DNA from: an uncultured Collinsella sp.
GTDB taxonomy: Bacteria > Actinomycetota > Coriobacteriia > Coriobacteriales > Coriobacteriaceae
Assembly (NCBI GenBank): GCA_900545995.1
Contig: URBM01000031.1
Coordinates: 1-15,500 of the forward strand
DNA length: 15,500 nucleotides
Direction of reading: 5' to 3'
In this document: positions 13,461 through 15,500 of the stretch, one piece after another
How the letters are laid out: every line of letters begins with the position of its first letter
Numbering within the stretch: position 1 is the stretch's first letter
Program-made: the position numbers and the translations under genes
Notes under the pieces: generated by a model
Told to the model about the DNA's origin: nothing
The model's database searches: none
Seen by the model: only the letters and a program-made list of their open reading frames with translations

Positions 13461-14687
13461 TTACGCGGCGCCCGAACGATGCCGCCATATGGATTGTACG
13501 ATACCCACCGTCAGCAGCTGAATCATCATCGAAGACGAACCGAAGCTAATAAATGGGAGCGGAATACCGGTAATCGGCATCACGCCGATGCACATGCCGA
13601 TGTTTTCGAAGGTCTGGAACGCCCACATGCCAACGATGCCCACACACGAAAGACGCAAAAACAGCGACTCACACTTAAAGGCGACGCGAATCGTCGAAAA
13701 GATCAGCAGCACGTAGAGGCACAGGAGCAAAAAAGAACCGCAAAAACCAAAGGTCTCGGACAGGAAGGCGAAGACGAAGTCGGTGTGGAACTCAGGCAGA
13801 AAGCCGCCGGCCGACTGCGTCGCATGGCCCAAACCCTTACCAAAGAAGCCGCCCGAGCCAACGGCGATAAGCGACTGCTGCAGGTTGTAGGCATCGTCCG
13901 AATCGGCATTATCGGGGTCGATAAAGACCGTCAGACGGTTCATCTGATACTGCTTGATGAGCACATCGTGGCCGAGCAACGAATCAAAGACCGAATCGAG
14001 CGCCAGAACGAGGGCCACCAAGCCCACGAGCAGGGCCAGAGTCGACAGCACCCATTCGCGGCGTGCACCGCTCATGCAGATGACGATGGCGCCCGAAACA
14101 AGCACGACCAGGCCCGAGCCCAGGTCGCCCATGGCAACGACGGCCAAAAACGGAATGGACAGCATGCCGCAGAGCTTGACGTAGTCGCGAACGGTATCGA
14201 TGCGACCGTTATATTGCGAGCCAAGCGTAGCAATAAAGAAGATGGTGATGAGCTTGGCAAGCTCAACCGGCTGGAATGTCAAGCCGATACCGGGAATCTT
14301 GATCCAGCCCGTCATGCCCAGACCGCCCGTATAGGACAGGCCCGGAATCTTGGGCGAGAAGATCACGATCAGGTCGATGACGAGCAACGCCGTCGAGAAA
14401 TTAGAAATACCGCGCAAGTCGGTACGCCAGACCAACACCGCCAGCACCGCCCCGATGCCGATTCCCAGCAGATGGCGTGAGAACGAAGCATCGGCCTTAA
14501 ACTGCGAAGCCGACCAGATAATGATGGCACCGTAGGCGACGAGCGCCACAGTAGCCACGAGCACACCGATATGCACCTTTTGGCGAAACGTGCCGCGCGA
14601 GGCCGAAAGTTGCTTGTTGACGCGGTCCAGGCTGCTGCGAGAGCCGGTCTTGGTTGAACGGAACAGATCCGCCGGAGAAAAATCCAT
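13461..14687 (-). CDS. rodA: Peptidoglycan glycosyltransferase RodA (SEDS family)
   Basis: RodA polymerises glycan strands from lipid II in the membrane during elongation, working with PBP2. The 408 residues have about ten membrane helices after a cytoplasmic, Arg/Lys/Ser-rich N-terminus of about 37 residues. SEDS signatures are clear: IPGIGLTFQPVELAKL (131-146), NLQQSLIAVGSGGFFGKG (268-285), FLPEFHTDFVFA (296-307) and the late MPITGIPLPFISFGSSS (370-386). The ATG at 14687 has a near-perfect AGGAGGT Shine-Dalgarno and lies nine bases after mrdA. RodA rather than FtsW is chosen from the partner gene, a PBP2. The acidic loop at 257-266, where the family's essential Asp sits, deviates from the usual P-x2-D-P pattern. 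Confidence 0.94.
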   Translation of the reverse strand: MDFSPADLFRSTKTGSRSSLDRVNKQLSASRGTFRQKVHIGVLVATVALVAYGAIIIWSASQFKADASFSRHLLGIGIGAVLAVLVWRTDLRGISNFSTALLVIDLIVIFSPKIPGLSYTGGLGMTGWIKIPGIGLTFQPVELAKLITIFFIATLGSQYNGRIDTVRDYVKLCGMLSIPFLAVVAMGDLGSGLVVLVSGAIVICMSGARREWVLSTLALLVGLVALVLALDSVFDSLLGHDVLIKQYQMNRLTVFIDPDNADSDDAYNLQQSLIAVGSGGFFGKGLGHATQSAGGFLPEFHTDFVFAFLSETFGFCGSFLLLCLYVLLIFSTIRVAFKCESLFLRLSCVGIVGMWAFQTFENIGMCIGVMPITGIPLPFISFGSSSMMIQLLTVGIVQSIWRHRSGAA

Positions 14688-14696
14688 CGCAACCTC

Positions 14697-15500
14697 CTAT
14701 CGAACCGAAGAATCGCCCGAGGCCGAAGAGGTATCGGGCTCGTCATAAATCACGCCGAGCACGTCGCGCACGACATGCATCGCGGTATCTGAGCCACCGC
14801 CGCCCTGCTCCAGGACGGTAGCGATGACATACTTGGGATCATCGGCCGGTGCATAGGCGCAGAACCACGCGTATTCGTCCTCGCCACTTTTCTCGCCCGT
14901 GCCCGACTTGCCGTATACCTGCGGCGTCAGGGTGCCAAAGTGCGCCGCCAGGGACGTCGATGCCGTGTAAATCACGTCGTGCATGCCGTTGCGAACAAGA
15001 GCCAAATCCGAATCGCTGTTGATCTTGGCCTCCAGGCGCTTCTTCTTGCCCTTGCCGTTGTACTTATAGGCATCGCCGTCGCCATCGCGCGACACGGCAG
15101 ACAAAAATACGTGAGGCACGTACTGTTTGCCGCCGTTGGCAAGACCCATATAGGCGCACGCCATCTGCAGGGGCGTCACCAGGATGTCGCCCTGGCCGAT
15201 AGCAATGTTGGTCATATCGCCGGCATTCCACTTGCGGTCCTCGGCAGAGGCGTCGGTGAAGTATGACTCTTTCCACTCGGCATCGGGAATACGACCCGCG
15301 CCCTCACTCGGCAGATCGATACCGCAGGTCTTGCCTAGGCCCCAGCGACGAAAGACCTCCTGCAGGCCCTCGGGATGTTGCTCGTCATAAAAGAACGCCT
15401 TACCCATGTCGTAGAAGACGGGGTCGCACGAGTTGGCGATACCCGACTGCAGCGTCATGGTGCCGTGGCCAGACGTCAGCCAGCAGCGCTTGCCCCAAGC
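14697..15500 (-). CDS. mrdA: Penicillin-binding protein 2, C-terminal part (continues beyond right edge)
   Basis: PBP2 is the class B transpeptidase that cross-links peptidoglycan during elongation, paired with RodA. The visible 267 C-terminal residues enter in frame at the window edge (AWGKRCWLTSGHGTMTLQ). They show the second active-site motif as SCD within ANSCDPVFYDMG, which is the usual variant in PBP2. The third motif is KSGTG within QVYGKSGTGEK. NIAIGQGDILVTPLQMACAY is also typical. The catalytic SxxK, the dimerisation domain and the membrane anchor lie outside the window. An ATG at 15458 is internal, not the start. The C-terminus ends in a Ser-rich tail. The stop overlaps the Shine-Dalgarno of rodA. 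Confidence 0.95.
   Translation of the reverse strand, partial: AWGKRCWLTSGHGTMTLQSGIANSCDPVFYDMGKAFFYDEQHPEGLQEVFRRWGLGKTCGIDLPSEGAGRIPDAEWKESYFTDASAEDRKWNAGDMTNIAIGQGDILVTPLQMACAYMGLANGGKQYVPHVFLSAVSRDGDGDAYKYNGKGKKKRLEAKINSDSDLALVRNGMHDVIYTASTSLAAHFGTLTPQVYGKSGTGEKSGEDEYAWFCAYAPADDPKYVIATVLEQGGGGSDTAMHVVRDVLGVIYDEPDTSSASGDSSVR

Noticed and set aside
15420..15460. Mutated SxN motif in PBP2 (SCD instead of SxN)
   Set aside because: SCD is the normal form in PBP2-type transpeptidases as I know them, so this is not a lost active-site residue.
1..15500. CRISPR arrays, tRNA or rRNA genes, insertion sequences, phage or defence genes
   Set aside because: No regularly spaced repeats, tRNA-like T-loop signatures, transposase frames or terminal inverted repeats were seen. 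The only Tn5 sequence is the library adapter.

Overview
The window comes from a GC-rich bacterial chromosome and holds core housekeeping genes packed almost end to end. The gene families, the alpha/beta type glycyl-tRNA synthetase, the compact operons and the frequent TTG/GTG starts suggest an actinobacterium of the class Coriobacteriia, probably Collinsella-like. That placement is from recognition, not from a search. Seventeen of the eighteen genes lie on the minus strand; only dinB is on the plus strand. The window begins at a contig end: bases 4-37 are an untrimmed Illumina Nextera (Tn5) read-2 adapter joined to the middle of glyS, so real genomic sequence starts at about base 38.

Reading leftward in the direction of minus-strand transcription, the right-hand unit (15500 to about 5660) runs: mrdA (PBP2, entering from the right edge), rodA, an uncharacterised DUF697-like membrane protein, a TIGR03960-type radical SAM protein, its TIGR03936/DUF2344 partner, rplU, rpmA, obg, nadD, yqeK and rsfS. 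A good sigma-70-type promoter for rplU overlaps the stop of the DUF2344 gene. A terminator-like hairpin with a U-tract lies between rpmA and obg, directly before the obg ribosome-binding site. A strong intrinsic terminator follows rsfS. The unit therefore combines cell elongation (PBP2/RodA), ribosomal proteins L21/L27, ribosome assembly and silencing (Obg, RsfS) and NAD/nucleotide metabolism (NadD, YqeK).

The divergent region 4197-4397 (201 bp) is the longest non-coding stretch. It carries a likely rpsP promoter, a likely dinB -10 element and an 8-bp perfect dyad between them. dinB (DNA polymerase IV) runs rightward and converges on rsfS.

The left-hand unit (4281 to the left edge) runs: rpsP, khpA, rimM, trmD, lepB, glyQ, glyS (cut by the contig end). 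It covers small-subunit assembly, tRNA m1G37 methylation, signal peptide cleavage and glycyl-tRNA charging. Junctions are tight (2-12 nt), except the 59 nt before glyQ, which suggests translational coupling.

I found no mobile element, CRISPR array, tRNA or rRNA, and no defence or biosynthetic system. The least understood parts are the DUF697-like gene, the radical SAM/DUF2344 pair and several small regulatory structures at gene junctions.
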